Part shown: positions 25,630-37,283 of the stretch, piece by piece
Position numbering within the stretch: the stretch's first letter is position 1
Layout: every line of letters starts with the position of its first letter
Source of the DNA: Eudorina sp. 2006-703-Eu-15
Lineage: Eukaryota; Chlorophyta; Chlorophyceae; Chlamydomonadales; Volvocaceae
Direction of reading: 5' to 3'
Length of the DNA stretch: 64,000 bases
NCBI GenBank assembly: GCA_003117195.1
Contig: BDSI01000119.1
Coordinates: forward strand, 1 to 64,000
Made by a program: the position numbers and the translations under genes
The notes under the pieces: generated by a model
Seen by the model: only the letters and a program-made list of their open reading frames with translations
Told to the model about the DNA's origin: nothing
Database searches by the model: none

Positions 25630-28600
25630 TCACTCCCCCGGCTGCACCAGCATCTCCTCCTTGCCCAACGTGTCGTACTTGACGCCGTCCTTCTGCGCCT
25701 CGATGATGGGCTTCCAGCAGGTGGCGCACCGGGCCGCCCCGCGCATGTCCATCACGATGCTGCAGCAGGGCGGCTGCGGCTGGAACACGTAGCGCGGCGC
25801 GGAGCGCGGCGGCGAGCCGGACAGCGCCTCCTCGAAGCCCAGCGTCAGCATGTCCCGCGAGCGGCGCTTCAGGATCTCGGCGGGCTTGCGCGAGGTGAAG
25901 CCGTACCGTTGCATGATGTCCGCCACCGAGTGCCGCGCCAGGGCCTTCATGCAGGCACGCGCCTCAGGCAGGTAGTTGAGACCGATCTTGCCGCCGGGGA
26001 CGTAGCACCTGGCGGGGGCGGGGCCGGGGAAGGGGCCGTGGAGAGAGAGGGGGGAGGGGGTCGGAATGGTTGAAGGCTGGGGAGGTTGGGGAAGGTTTGG
26101 GGAAGGTTTGGGGGAGGTTCGGGGAGGTTCGGGGGACCCAGCGGAACAACACTTCCACACCGTCAGGACTCCAGCCACAGCGCGACAAAACAACACCCGC
26201 CAGCCGCCACCCGGAATAGGTATCACGGGGGTATCGGGGGGGTGGACCGGAGTTTAGGGTTTCTCGTGAAACGCCCGCCACCTCCGGCCCGCCACCTCCG
26301 GCCCGCCACCCGCCCGCCCCACCTGTAGTCGACGACGACGCGCATGTCGATGGGGCCGGTGCAGAAGTCGGGCTTGGACCCATGGGTCTCGTAGTACGTC
26401 ATCGTAGGGCCCCAGTAGCCCAAGCGCAACTGCGTGTGGTACCTGCGCCGCACCGCACCGTACCGTACGATACCGTGCCGTACAATTAACAGGCACGCTC
26501 AAGGAGGGGGAGGAGAGGAATGCTAGTGTCCCACACGGCCACACCCTTGCGGCCACCCGCGCTCGCGTGCTCGGCCCCATCCCCTCACCACCCCCGGGTG
26601 CCTCCAGGCCTGCCCTGGTCGCTGCCCCCTGTCCCCCAGAACCTCCCCCGCTCCCCCCGGGGGTGCCTCCTCCTCCTCCTCCTCCTCCTCCTCCTCCGGC
26701 GGGTTGCCCAGCGTCCCCCAGACCCGGGCCCCCGCCGGCTGTTAAGATCCTATTCCAGCCCCCGGCCATCCGGCTTCGATCCCCCGTCAGCCACCAATCG
26801 TCGGCATGCCCCCCCGCCCCCCCCCCTGCTCCCCCTGCTCTCCCCCGCCCCCTGCTCCACCTCGCCCCCACCTCCGCCCCGCCCCGGCCGCGGTCTCGTT
26901 ACCTATTCCCGGGCAGCAGCATGGAGTCCGAGCCGCACCGAGTGACCACCCCCAGGGCCCGGTCGTTGTCTATGAAGGTGAGGGTGCCGTCCGGGGTGAT
27001 GAAGACGTTCTCGCTGTGCCGGTCGCACTGGGCGGTCAGGAAGTCCAACACGGTCTGCTGGACCACCTGCGGGTGGAGAGGGGAGGGATGGTTTGTGAGT
27101 GTGCCCGTGTTTAGGGGCGGAGGAGCGGAAGGGGGGATTGAGTATGTACACACACACAGTTCTTGTTGGCCTGTCATGTTTGTCCTGTTGTGTTGCCAGT
27201 GGTAAGTCACTCGCAGGTTTTGGTAAGTATCCGGGCCTGGGCAGTTATGGGTGGTCTTTTCACTAAACACACACAGTTCTCCTTTTCACCCACACGCACA
27301 CACACACAGAGGTAGGTCGGTCCGCGCAGCTCACCCTACATTCCTGACCCCACCTCCCCTCCCTCCCTCCCTCCCTCCTGCTGCCCACCTGCGTCTTGTT
27401 GATCTTGTTGGTGAGCAGGTCGAACATGACGTTGGTCGCCTCCCGCGCCACGAACAGCGCGTGCAGCGTGATGCCGGGGGCCTCCTCCATCCACAGGCCG
27501 TACCACCGCACGTGATAGCCCGTGAAGGTGCCGTTGGGGATGATCGCGTTCACGGGCGCAACCCACACCCTGCGAGGCGCGAGGCGGGGGCCGCAACCCG
27601 GAGGGGTTCTCGGGGTTTTACAACACGGTTTTAGAGGTTTAGGAGTTTACCCGGAAGGGACTTCAGTGGGACTGCCCGCTGTCTTGGGGTGCTATTCCCG
27701 GGCAGGCTGGCAGGCGGGGTGGCGGGGTGGTCCTCGGAGTCCCGTGGGGTGGTCCTCGGGGTCCCATGGGGTGGTCCTCGGAGTCCCATGGGGTGGTCCT
27801 CGGAGTCCCATGGGGTGGTCCTCGGAGTCCCATGGGGTGGTCCTCGGAGTCCCATGGGGTGGTCCTCGGAGTCCCATGGGGTGGTCCTCGGAGTCCCATG
27901 GGGTGGTCCTTGGAGTCCATGGACCCATGGACCCACGTGGACCCCCGTATATCCACGTGCTGCAATGTCCAGGGAAGCTGTCGCCGTCCTGCCGCACGCT
28001 AGCCGTACAATCACTACTACCCTCCCTGCCTCCCTCCCTGCCCTCCCTCCCTGCCCTCCCTGCCCTCCCTGCCTGCCTGCCTGCCTCCCTCCCTCCCTCC
28101 CTGCCTTCCTGCCTCCCTTCCTGGCCCTCCCTCCCTGCCCCTCCCCTCCCTGCCTCCCTCACCTCGGTGTGAGCCCCGCCGCTCCGCACTCGTCCGCCAG
28201 CCGCACCTGCGCCATCATCAGCCGCATCCGCTCCGTGTACACCGCACTGGCGCAGCTCTGAGGGCGGCCGTGCATCTTCGAGTACGGCATACAGAACACC
28301 TGGTACGGCACGGCACGGCACGGTACGGCAGAACCATGGGTGTGGGACGCGGGCAGAGGCGCGAGAGGGCAAAAGAGGGGGGAGTAAACTCCAAGGAAGC
28401 GAAGGTCCCCCGTACCCACAGCAACACGATTGGAAGTACGGCAGACGACTGGATGATAACAACAGGAGGAGCGGGGGGGACGAAAAGGAAGACCGGGAAT
28501 ATGCCGCCTCGCAGGAGGTCCTTCTTGTTGTCGGGTTGGTGGATGCTTCCATCATAGAACCCAGACAACGGGCACAATCGTCGTGCACTGTACGGCAGGT

Positions 28601-29514
28601 GTACGACAGTACGACACTAACCAACCTTGACGATGTACCGCTTGGTGTGTCCTGGCACGTGCCCGAAGAACAGCCAGCCGTTGGTTCCGCCCTTGCCGTG
28701 CATGAACGCCAGACCGTCCAGCCCCTCCGCCTCGATGGGGGCCGCGTACATGTCCGTCAGCTCCGTCGTACATCCCGTACACATTGTGCAGTTGGGTTTC
28801 AGCTGCTTCTCCTCGTGGTCCAGCGGCTGGATCAGGCCGGGCTGCACCAGGTTGGGGTTGGTCAGCGCGCCGGGGATGCCCGACGCCACCGCCGCGGCCT
28901 CGTATGCGGCGTCCGCCTCGTTGGCCCAGCCGGGGTCGTCCATGTTGGCGAAACCCTCCGAGCGGAATATGCCGCCGCCGCCGCCGCCGCCAATAGCGGC
29001 GCCGCTGCCGCGGGCGGCACCCCCGCCAACAGCGGCGGCGCCGCCGCCAGCGACGCCTCCCAGGATGCTCTCTAGGGATCCAGCTCCGGCAGCGGCGCCG
29101 TCGGTGTGTTGGAGCTGCGCCAGCCGTCGCAGGTGCTGCCGCCGCATCCGCGCCGCGGCCTCCCGGGAGATGTCAGCGGGCGAGGGCCGCATGGGGATAC
29201 ACTTGAAGCAGTAGTTGCACGAATCGATGTGGGGGAGCTCGCTGGTGTCGATTTCTTCCGCTGGATCGGCGGTCTGCTGCGCGAGAGCCTGATAGAAGGG
29301 GCGGGTGGGGATTTGGGCATTGTCGTTGGGCAGGATGTGCCACGCAGAGGTGTCGAGGGCAGCGGAAGAATGCTCATGGAGGCTGTACGTTGCCAAGCAA
29401 CCAGTCAGGGCAAGCCATCGAGGCATCGGGTTTGGCAAGATGACATACCGATTGATGGGCAAAATGGATTGTGAAGAGCAGCAGCGCTGCCGCAGCGCCC
29501 CGGGGCCTTCGCAT
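25630..29514 (-). CDS. Secreted or Golgi-type atypical kinase-like protein
   Basis: Probable phosphotransferase of the FAM20 / PI-kinase-like fold in the secretory pathway; substrate unknown. Exons (minus): 29449-29514, 28626-29288, 28163-28299, 27389-27569, 26903-27066, 26323-26442 and 25630-26008; phases close to 569 aa. Exon 1 encodes a signal peptide, MRRPRGAAAALLLFTIHF and on. The mature part starts near ALAQQTADPAEE, has Cys clusters CNYCFKC and CTMCTGC, and a poly-Gly/Ala linker. A nucleotide-loop-like GGTNGWLFFGH with YIVK follows, then the catalytic-type block LDFLTAQCDRHSENVF with downstream FIDNDRALG. This resembles DFxxxNxDRH...LDNGRGFG of FAM20 kinases, from family knowledge. The C-terminus adds CCSIVMDMRGAARCATC. 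No standard HRD or DFG motif was seen, so it is not a conventional protein kinase. The domain assignment is by motif only. Confidence 0.8.
27728..27917. repeat. 22-bp minisatellite in a kinase-gene intron
   Basis: Eight to nine nearly perfect copies of GGTCCTCGGAGTCCCATGGG plus GT. It lies in the intron between exons 27389-27569 and 28163-28299. Confidence 0.9.
28018..28160. repeat. CTCCCTGC pyrimidine repeat
   Basis: CCTCCCTGCC and CTGCCTGC units fill the donor-side end of the intron directly after exon 28163-28299 (minus sense). Confidence 0.75.
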
Positions 29515-30057
29515 GGTTCGTCGTCGTCTGGCAACAGCCAACATGCACAGCCGGCCCTTCGCCGCCAGTACAGCTGCTTATTTAGAAGATCTATTACGAT
29601 GAAATAAATAGATTCATTAGTGAATCACCGAGAAGCATTCAATGGTCACAGTGAGGGAAAGAACAATCATATGCTGTAGATTTCATATTTGACGCGTGTT
29701 CAGCGTCTACGAAATTTGTCGAGCAAATGATGATGTGACCAGATAACGCAAAGTTCAGGTCCACATCACAGCAGCGACCTAGCCCGCAGCTTTGCAATAA
29801 ATTGTTCACAGATTCTTAGGCAGGTATGCGAGAGAAACGATTGATGAGTGGATCGTCAACGGGCAGTCGGTGTGATGCCTCGACAGCTATACGGAAAACC
29901 ATCAACGGCAAATAACCGTTGTCTGGCCTTTCAGCTGAGGCTCCTTCGCTCCTTTCGTTCATTACGTATGAAGTATGAAGGTTTTGCTTTGCATTGCATG
30001 GATAAATTACTCTGGAAATGAATACATTTAGTCCGCCTGCATGAGTTGTGGCCGAGC
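29515..30057. promoter_or_regulatory. Divergent promoter region, kinase-like gene and MYND gene
   Basis: A short (about 540 bp) interval of lower GC content between two divergent start codons. It presumably carries both promoters and 5'UTRs. No specific element was recognised. Confidence 0.5.
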
Positions 30058-32831
30058 ATGCCATCCGGACTGGACCCCCGGGCACATACATCGACCGTTC
30101 TCCTTAAACGTCTGAAAGTTGTTGCTACAAGCGCGCTGAAGGCTGGAGGCAGCAGTCTTTTCCCGCGTCCGGGTCTCATCGCTTCGGCGGCATCGGACTT
30201 GTGGAAACTCTCGGCATCCTCGGTCAAAGTATGGGAATCCTTGCCATGCCCGGATTTGATGGGCCTAGTGGTCCTGTACTCGTATGTGCTAGAGCGCGCA
30301 GCGTCACTGAATGCGTCCGCGGAGGAGCAGTTCGAAGCCTGTCGGAGCTTTACTTCCGCTCTGCTCTCCCACATCATCAAATGGGCCGAAGACAGCATCA
30401 TGACTCACGAGCAGGCGGTTCTGGCAGTCACAACCGCGCGTTCGCTGCATCAAGCTGGGGTCATCCGCGGTTACTCGGCATGGCTAGCCCGCCTGGCCAC
30501 CGTCCTGGGCGACGGCACGACGGATCCCTTCGCGGCCCACACGGCCTGTGCAGCCCTCAACGACGTCGCCAACTTGCTGTTGGTCTTCCAGGAACTGTCC
30601 CGCGTTGAGCGCGCCAAGTCAGGCGGCGCGCGCGACGTCATCACGCTGTGTGTGCATGTGGAGTTGGCCTCAAGCGCCCTCCTGGACCACTGGTCCCGAG
30701 CCGCACTGCTGTGGTCTTGCCGCCACATGCCGCCACGCCAGGAGGCGTTGCTGCACTACCTCCTGAACGGCCTAACCTCGCTGCCAAGCATCAGCAACCT
30801 CTACCTCGACGGGGACGCCCCAACGACCAACAACCACTGCCTGTCGTACCTGATGGCGTCGCACGTGGTTGGCCTGGCGGCCGCGCTGGACGGCGGTACA
30901 ACGTACGGCATGCCATCCGCACTAGCGGTGCCGCTTATGGACACGGACGGACGGGTTGTACGACCCGGTACGGCCTCGTCGTACCTGCAGGCCACGTGGG
31001 CGACGTGGGCGCTGGCTCGATGGGCGCAGGTCCTCAATGACGTGCGGGGGCTGCTTGCACCGGGGCGGTGCGATGATCTTGGGGCGGCGGTCCAGCAGCA
31101 CGTCACCAACGTCAGGAACATGTTGGACGGCATTCAGAGTCAGCGGCAGCGCGAGGCGGCGAGGCAGCGCGAGGCCGACGACGCGTCCGCACGCACACGG
31201 CCCGGGGGCGGAGAGCCCGGGGGCGGACAGCCCGGGGGCGGAGACGCCAAGGGCACAGACCCCGAGGGCACAGACCCCGAGGCCATAGAGCGAGGGTTCG
31301 TGCTGTGCACCCGTTTCCACACGATCCTGGTACGCATGCAGGAGAACCTGGCCATGCCGCCCTTCAACTGCGCCGCAACACGGGAGGTGGCGTTCCGGCT
31401 CGCGGACGCCGCCCTGGGTCGCCTGCGGGCGCTCGCCGCGGATGCGGCGGCAGCAGGCGCGGCGCCGGTCGGGTCGCAGCCACAGCAGCCGCCACAGCAC
31501 CAGGCGCAGCCACAGCAGCAGCCGCAGCCACAGCAGGTGCAGCCGCAGCCACAGCAGCAGCCGCAGCAGCCTCAACACCTGCTGCTGCCACAGCAGATGT
31601 TCCCGTTGGGGCTGCGCGCGCTGCAGTGCGCCCGGGCGGCCATTTGGAACGCGGGCACGCAACCCGAGGGGGACACCAGGCCCCGCAACGTGAAGGCGCT
31701 GGAGGCCTGGTGGCGCCGCGTGGTGCAGCTGGTGCAGCTGGCGCCCGTGTGGACGGACCAGCGTGCGCTGGGCGGCGGTAGCAGCGGCGGCTGCCTCCTC
31801 CCTTCAGGCGATCACGACTGGGCGTGGGCCGAACTGGGTCAGCTGCTGAAGCTGAGGAAGCCGACGCGGGAGGATGCGGGTGAGCTTGACTCGGAGGGTC
31901 TGCACCCTTGTACATCACGAACACCTGTTCTGCTCGCCTAAGAACATAAGTACGACGGCCACACGATGACTCCCTGCCGCGCCGTGTACTGCCGTGTACT
32001 GCCGCATTGCCGCATTGCGTGTCATCAAACCATCTCTCTGGCAATCGTGGTCGGGTGCTGCCTGCCTGCCTGCCTGCCTGCCTGCGTTTGGGAATGCGGC
32101 CTCCCTTTTTGTCACAATAAAGACAGCGAAACCGCAAAAGGGCGACAAACCGATAACGGGCCCCCCTGGCTCTGTCTCTGGCTCTGTCTCTGGCTACAGC
32201 GCGGGACCCCAGCCTGCAGACCTGTCCGCTGGAGGTCACCGCCGCTTTGAAACACAACTACATGGGACTGGTGGAGCAAGCTCTGCGCCGGTCTCTAGGC
32301 TGTCAGGTGGGCGGGGCGGGCGCGGCTTAGGCCGGGGCTGGGGTACTCGGGCCCTTTTGACACGCGCACACGCAAACCATAGCCCCATCATGGAGCACCC
32401 GACTGCATACCCGGACCCAGCAAGGCCTGACGCGTGCGAGCCGCCTCGCTCTGGCTCAGCTGGGCAGGCAGGCCTGCCGGAGGGTGCAACCCTAGCTATT
32501 ACGATTAGGTTGGGACGCGGGACCAGGCTAGTTTTACCGCACCAAGCAGGGGCGCGCCTCCGAAACGCGCCCTGGGTGCTGCAAGGACTTGAGGAGGTTG
32601 AACAGCGGACTGCGAGGCGCAGACCGCCCGGGATGGGCCTTCGCCCACTCCCTTGAGGGGGCACAGCGGTCACCGATCCTCGGGGATCGGGCACGCGCCC
32701 TAGGTTGAGAGCGAGGGGACAGAGGCCCCTTACGCCCCTTTCCCCCGTATCCGGGGGAAAGTGCTTCGGCGGTCTCCCGTATGGGGCGGGTTAGCGCCCC
32801 CGGCCAATGTCGGCCCGGCAGATATGTAACG

Positions 32832-32887
<56 letters not shown>

Positions 32888-34914
32888 TGCACAGTTCTCT
32901 TTTACATACGCACATCTAAGATGCTGGGTACGTACAGCGCAGGTGGATAAGGCCCTTGCACACATCTGAGATGCAGATGAAGAACTTGAGCTCTGGTATT
33001 TAGCCATGGACAGGCCCATTAGGTCCCGAACGCAGTAGTGGCTCGAGTTCACTCCCGAGCCACACACCACTGACAAGCTCGGCCCCCCGCCCCACTGTCG
33101 CTGCACCACCGGGTCCCCGCCCCGCCCGGGTTCTCGCTTTCGGGTTTGGGTTTGTCTTTTCTTTTTGACCTCCCCCCCCCGCCCGAGCCCGAGCCCGAGC
33201 CCCCTGCTCCTCCGCCCGAACTCCCTGCTCACGTGCGCGCGCGTGCCTCACCTCATCCGCAGGCGCTGGTCCGCCATTGCTTTGAGGATTCCCACATCCG
33301 CAACTGGGCGCAGATCTTGACCTACACCGATCCACGGGTCACTTCATCGATGCTGGCGACCCTGGCGAAGGTGCTACGGCGGACCTCGGGGAAGGTGCAG
33401 CGCCTGGAGCTGCAGCTGGAGGCGGCCCGTGTCCAATGGTCCCCCGCCATGACGGCGATCGGACTGCAGCTGTTTTGCTTCCAGCGCTGCGCCGCCGCGA
33501 TCCTGGACCTCGCCATGACCTTGATCCAAACCGAGGATGACGGCGAGGTCGATCACCAGATGGGCCTGCTGTACATCGCCTTCCATCCTGCGGCGGACGA
33601 AGGGGACCGCAGCTCGGGGGATGGCAGTGGCAGCTCGGGGGATGGCAGTGGCAGCTCGGAGGATGGCAGTGACAGCTCGGGGGATGGCAGTGGCAGCTCG
33701 GAGGATGGCAGTGGCAGCTCGGGGGATGGCAGTGGCAGCTCGGAGGATGGCAGCGAGAGCTCGGAGGATGGCAGCTCGGGGGATGGCGAGGCGGGGGACG
33801 GTGAGGCGGGCCCCGACAGTGCCGTTGCTGCAACCGCCCGTTTGCGGCTGGCGTTCGGGATGTCGCAGGTGGCCGCGCGGCTGCTGCCGGCGCTATCGGA
33901 ACTGACGCTGGAGCTGGGGAGGAGCCTGGCGGGCTACACGGCGGACATGCGACGGGGTTTGGGGCAGACACTCACGGGGCTGCTCATATGGGTCACCCAG
34001 TTGGTGGCGGAAACAGCGACGGCCGCGCCGGAAGGCGACGCATGGGAGCCATCGCGCCAGAGCGGGGGCGGCGGGGGCGCAGCTGCCGGGGAGGAGGCGG
34101 AGGCGCCGGAAGCAGCTGCCGCCGCCGCCGCCACAGCAGCAGCAGCAGCAGCAGCGGCGGTGAATCCGAAGGTGAAGGCGAGGGCCGAATGGGCGCACCT
34201 GATCTGGACCGAGATGCGTCTTCCGGAGCTGCTCATGCTGGGCTGGAGCTGCTGCCGCAGCTGCAGGACCCTAACGAGGGGGTTTTGCAGGAGGCCCTGG
34301 GATGGCGGCTGGCCCGTGTCATTGCGAGGGCGTACCACCTGACGCCGGAGCGCCTGGCGGTGGCGCTGGCGCCGTGGTTCCGGCCGGCGGCGGCGGCGGC
34401 CGCCCAGCCGTCGGATGGTCGGCCCCGCACACGAGAGAGGACAGCGGCGGCGGCGGCGGCGGCAGGACATCACGTCACGGGTACGGCAGCGGCGGCGGCA
34501 GCTGGCGGGCCGCGCGGGCCGGCGCTTCTTGCCGCGAGTCTGCCGTACATGGCACGCAGTTGCGACGATCCGGACGTGGAGGTGTTGCACGTGGTGCAGT
34601 GCCTGTGCACGGAGGGCGTCGCGGCGGCGACGGCCAGGGTGCCCGCGGACAAGGCCAGGGTGTACGGCGCGATGGGGTACACGGCCTGGATTCCGTTGAC
34701 GCCGCCGGGCGGGGTGCGGGCGCTGGTGCCGGTCTGCGGTAACCCGCTCTGCACCAACCTGGAGGGCGACAGCGAGGCGGATCTGAAGCTGTCCGGGTGC
34801 GGGCGGTGCGGCGGGCGGGTGCGGTACTGCAGCCGGGAGTGCCAGGTGGCGCACTGGAGGGCGGGGCACAAGGCGGAGTGCGGCGGCGGCGGGTGGGGGA
34901 GGGAGGGAGGGTAG
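30058..34914 (+). CDS. Large MYND-type zinc-finger protein
   Basis: Protein with a C-terminal MYND finger, a protein-protein interaction domain; MYND proteins of this long, mostly unannotated kind are numerous in volvocine algae. First ATG at 30058 after an in-frame stop. Exons 30058-31879, 32200-32306 and 33263-34914. The body is helical, with a Gln/Pro-rich tract (31482-31580), a Ser/Gly/Asp repeat (33604-33785) and an Ala-rich tract. The finger is near the end: CGNPLCTN, then CGRCGGRVRYCSRECQ, then HWRAGHKAEC, giving the C6HC ligand set. The frame breaks once near 34240 inside helical sequence (LPELLMLG then LELLPQLQDP). Either one G is missing from the GGG at 34240-34242, or an 89-nt GT-AG intron (34172-34260) is removed. 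The first reading keeps more coding-like sequence; about 1,160 to 1,190 aa. Confidence 0.85.
31482..31590 (+). repeat. Gln/Pro-coding CAG-rich repeat in the MYND gene
   Basis: CAGCCACAGCAGCCG-like units in frame, encoding a QPQQ-type low-complexity tract. Confidence 0.8.
32646..32885 (+). repeat. Dispersed repeat, family G, copy 1, with CA tail
   Basis: About 200 bp with the core CCCCCGTATCCGGGGG followed by AGTGCTTCGGCGGTCT, then TCGGCCCGGCAGATATGTAA and a (CA)n tail. A reverse-complement copy lies at 56243-56475. This copy is in intron 2 of the MYND gene, with the CA end toward the acceptor. Confidence 0.8.
33604..33785 (+). repeat. 21-bp coding repeat in the MYND gene
   Basis: In-frame AGCTCGGGGGATGGCAGTGG-type units, alternating with a GAGGAT variant, encode SSGDGSG and SSEDGSG repeats. 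Confidence 0.9.
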
Positions 34915-35519
34915 GTGTGGGATCCTCTCCCATCCTTGATGAGGCGGTGCGATTGACCAAAAGCCCTGTGGCGGTTATTCGTTATGCGTTAGGTACGGAC
35001 CTCGACTCGACTCAACAAACCAACTGCTGTGGATCTGGCAGGCGACCGCAAGGCCCGCCGCCACCCGTGGACGCCATGTGTACCCTACTACCATTACTCG
35101 CAGGACAGAAATGATAAGCAACTAGGCATCCATGCACAAGGTCAAGCGCCCGCGGGTACATTACTATACCCGCAGGACAGCTGTGATGATAATGGGTGTC
35201 AGCTTCTGTGATGATAATGGGTGTGAGCTGGAAGGGCAGTTTGCGCGCCAAGACAGTTCTGATTCGTCCAGGCGTAGTTCAAACTGGGTTCTGGGCCCTG
35301 CGTGAATACACGTGTATGGGTCTACGTGTTCATTCGTTGGCAGCACAGCAACTGTGCCGCACCCACCAGGCTCTATCTCTCCGGGCCGGTTGCCAGTCAT
35401 AGTACGGTCCCAAGGCTCTATCTCTCCCGGCCGGTTGCCGGTCTTGTATTGGTACCGTACCCAGTTGCACCAAGTTCGTTGCGCCCGGGGGCGTGCCTGC
35501 CTGCCTGCCTGCCTGCGTG

Positions 35520-35551
<32 letters not shown>

Positions 35552-37283
35552 CGTGCCTGCCCCCTCAATCCTGGACTCCCCGGCGATCTCCTCCATCACT
35601 GCCGCTTGGCCTCCTTCGGGCGCTGCCTGCCCGCCTGACTGCCTGCCGGGGTTGCTGTCCCCGTCGTCTCCCTTGAAGGGTACTGCCGTAGATAGGTTCC
35701 TGCGTTACTGCGTTACTGCCAAAACACGAAAGAAGGAGTCCTCCCTCCTGCCTCGCTCGGGAAATCAGAGATAAAGTAGATCAGCGGCCAGCAACGGCTC
35801 CCTGCGACTGCCGTGATGACTACAGGTTCTCAGTTTGGCGGCCCCCTTTTGACGGTTCACGGTCTCATTCCTGTCGTACCACCTGCACCTTCCTGTCGTA
35901 CCACCTGCACCTTCCTGTCGTACCACCTGCACCTTCCTGTCGTACCACCTGCACCTTCCTGTCGTACCACCTGCACCGCCCCCCCCCACACACACGCAAC
36001 TCTCGGGACGGAACACCCTCGCCCACAGCCACCCACCCACCCACCCACCCATCTCTTATCTAAACCCACCCACCCATCTACGAACCTAGGCAACCTACCT
36101 AGGCTGCCAAGCAACCCACACGCGGCCCCATCGCGGCTCTCACCCGGCACTTCCTCGTTCGTAACTGATTATTTCTGGGCACCCAACCCGCCCATCGACC
36201 CCGCCCAGTCCGTAGTGCCGAGGCTTGATCCTCATGCACCCCCATGCATCCGCATGCATGCACTTCCATGCACCCCCATGCACAGGCACCCACACGTCGT
36301 CTTGATGGCAGGCCCCGCCAGCCGGCCCCGCCACAGTCCAACGCCTTGAACCGCGCACCCCCCCCCCCACACACACACAACGCAACACAACGCAACACAA
36401 CACAACGCACCGCACCGGCAGTCAGTAGCCGCCCGTCCGCCCCTCTGATCTGGTCGCCCAGGGAGCGTGCTGAGTGGGTTAGGGTTGGTTGAGGCGCGTC
36501 TCCCCGCCTCCTGCTGTTTGGATGTGTCTACCAATTTCCTAAACTCCCTCCCTTCCGCTGAGGGGCGGAAGCGGGGGAGCGCCCGGTCCACGCCTCACGC
36601 GAGGTGCGCCGCAGAGCGAGGCCGTGACGTGACGTGACGTGACGTGACACCGGCAGGCAGGCAGGCGAGGACCCACCCCAGCCACCACCGCCACCACCGC
36701 CACCACCGCCACCACCGCCACCACCGCCACCACCGCCACCACCGACCGACCTCGGCCCCAACGGGCGGGATCAGCGGGGGCAGGGGAGCTCACCAGCGCC
36801 TCCCCCTCGCTGCCCTCGCTGCCGGAGCTCCTCTCGCTGCCCTCGCTGCCGGAGCTCCTCTCGCTGCCGGAGCCCTGGAGCTCCTCTCGCTGCCGGAGCC
36901 CTGGAGCTCCTGCCGGCCCTAGAGGCGGCCTCGGAGGCGTCATTCGGCCCTCAGGCCCTCAGCCCTTTGTGAACCCCTTACTTTGTGACAAGTGAATGAG
37001 TGCCGGCGGACTGCACCCACGCACCCCGCTCGTGAGTTGTCGTCGCCGCATGCCGGCCTGCACCCGCCCGCCCCCCCCACACAGGGTCGATCGATCTTCC
37101 GGACATGTACTGCTGCGGTACCGCTGCGGTGCTGTGCGCCAGTACACAGGCCGACCTCCTCCCCTCCCCCGACCTTCACCCTGCGCAGCCGCATCCTCTC
37201 TCCCCCGCCTCGGTCTCCTGGCCTCCGCAACAACCTTCCGTGTCTCCTCCCCCCGCCCCCCCCATACACGCCGCCGCGCGTGT
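34915..37283. other. Convergent intergenic region after the MYND and DUF1499 genes
   Basis: No exon recognised. Holds CCTG repeats (35505-35560), a dispersed unit at about 35570-35640 that recurs at 39110-39190, a 22-bp tandem repeat (35872-35975), CCACCCAC tracts, a family-A repeat fragment near 36515-36545, GTGAC repeats (36625-36650) and CCACCACCG repeats (36672-36742). The GC-rich block at 36790-36900 repeats GCTGCCGGAGCTCCTCTC units. Confidence 0.55.
35872..35975. repeat. 22-bp tandem repeat, five copies
   Basis: Unit CCTGTCGTACCACCTGCACC plus TT. It contains TGTCGTAC, one of the over-frequent motifs of the window. Confidence 0.9.

Noticed and set aside
27692..28624. 310-codon minus-strand ORF in the kinase gene region
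   Set aside because: Most of it is the 22-bp minisatellite and intron sequence. The spliced exons 28163-28299 and 27389-27569 use other frames that match the kinase-like protein.
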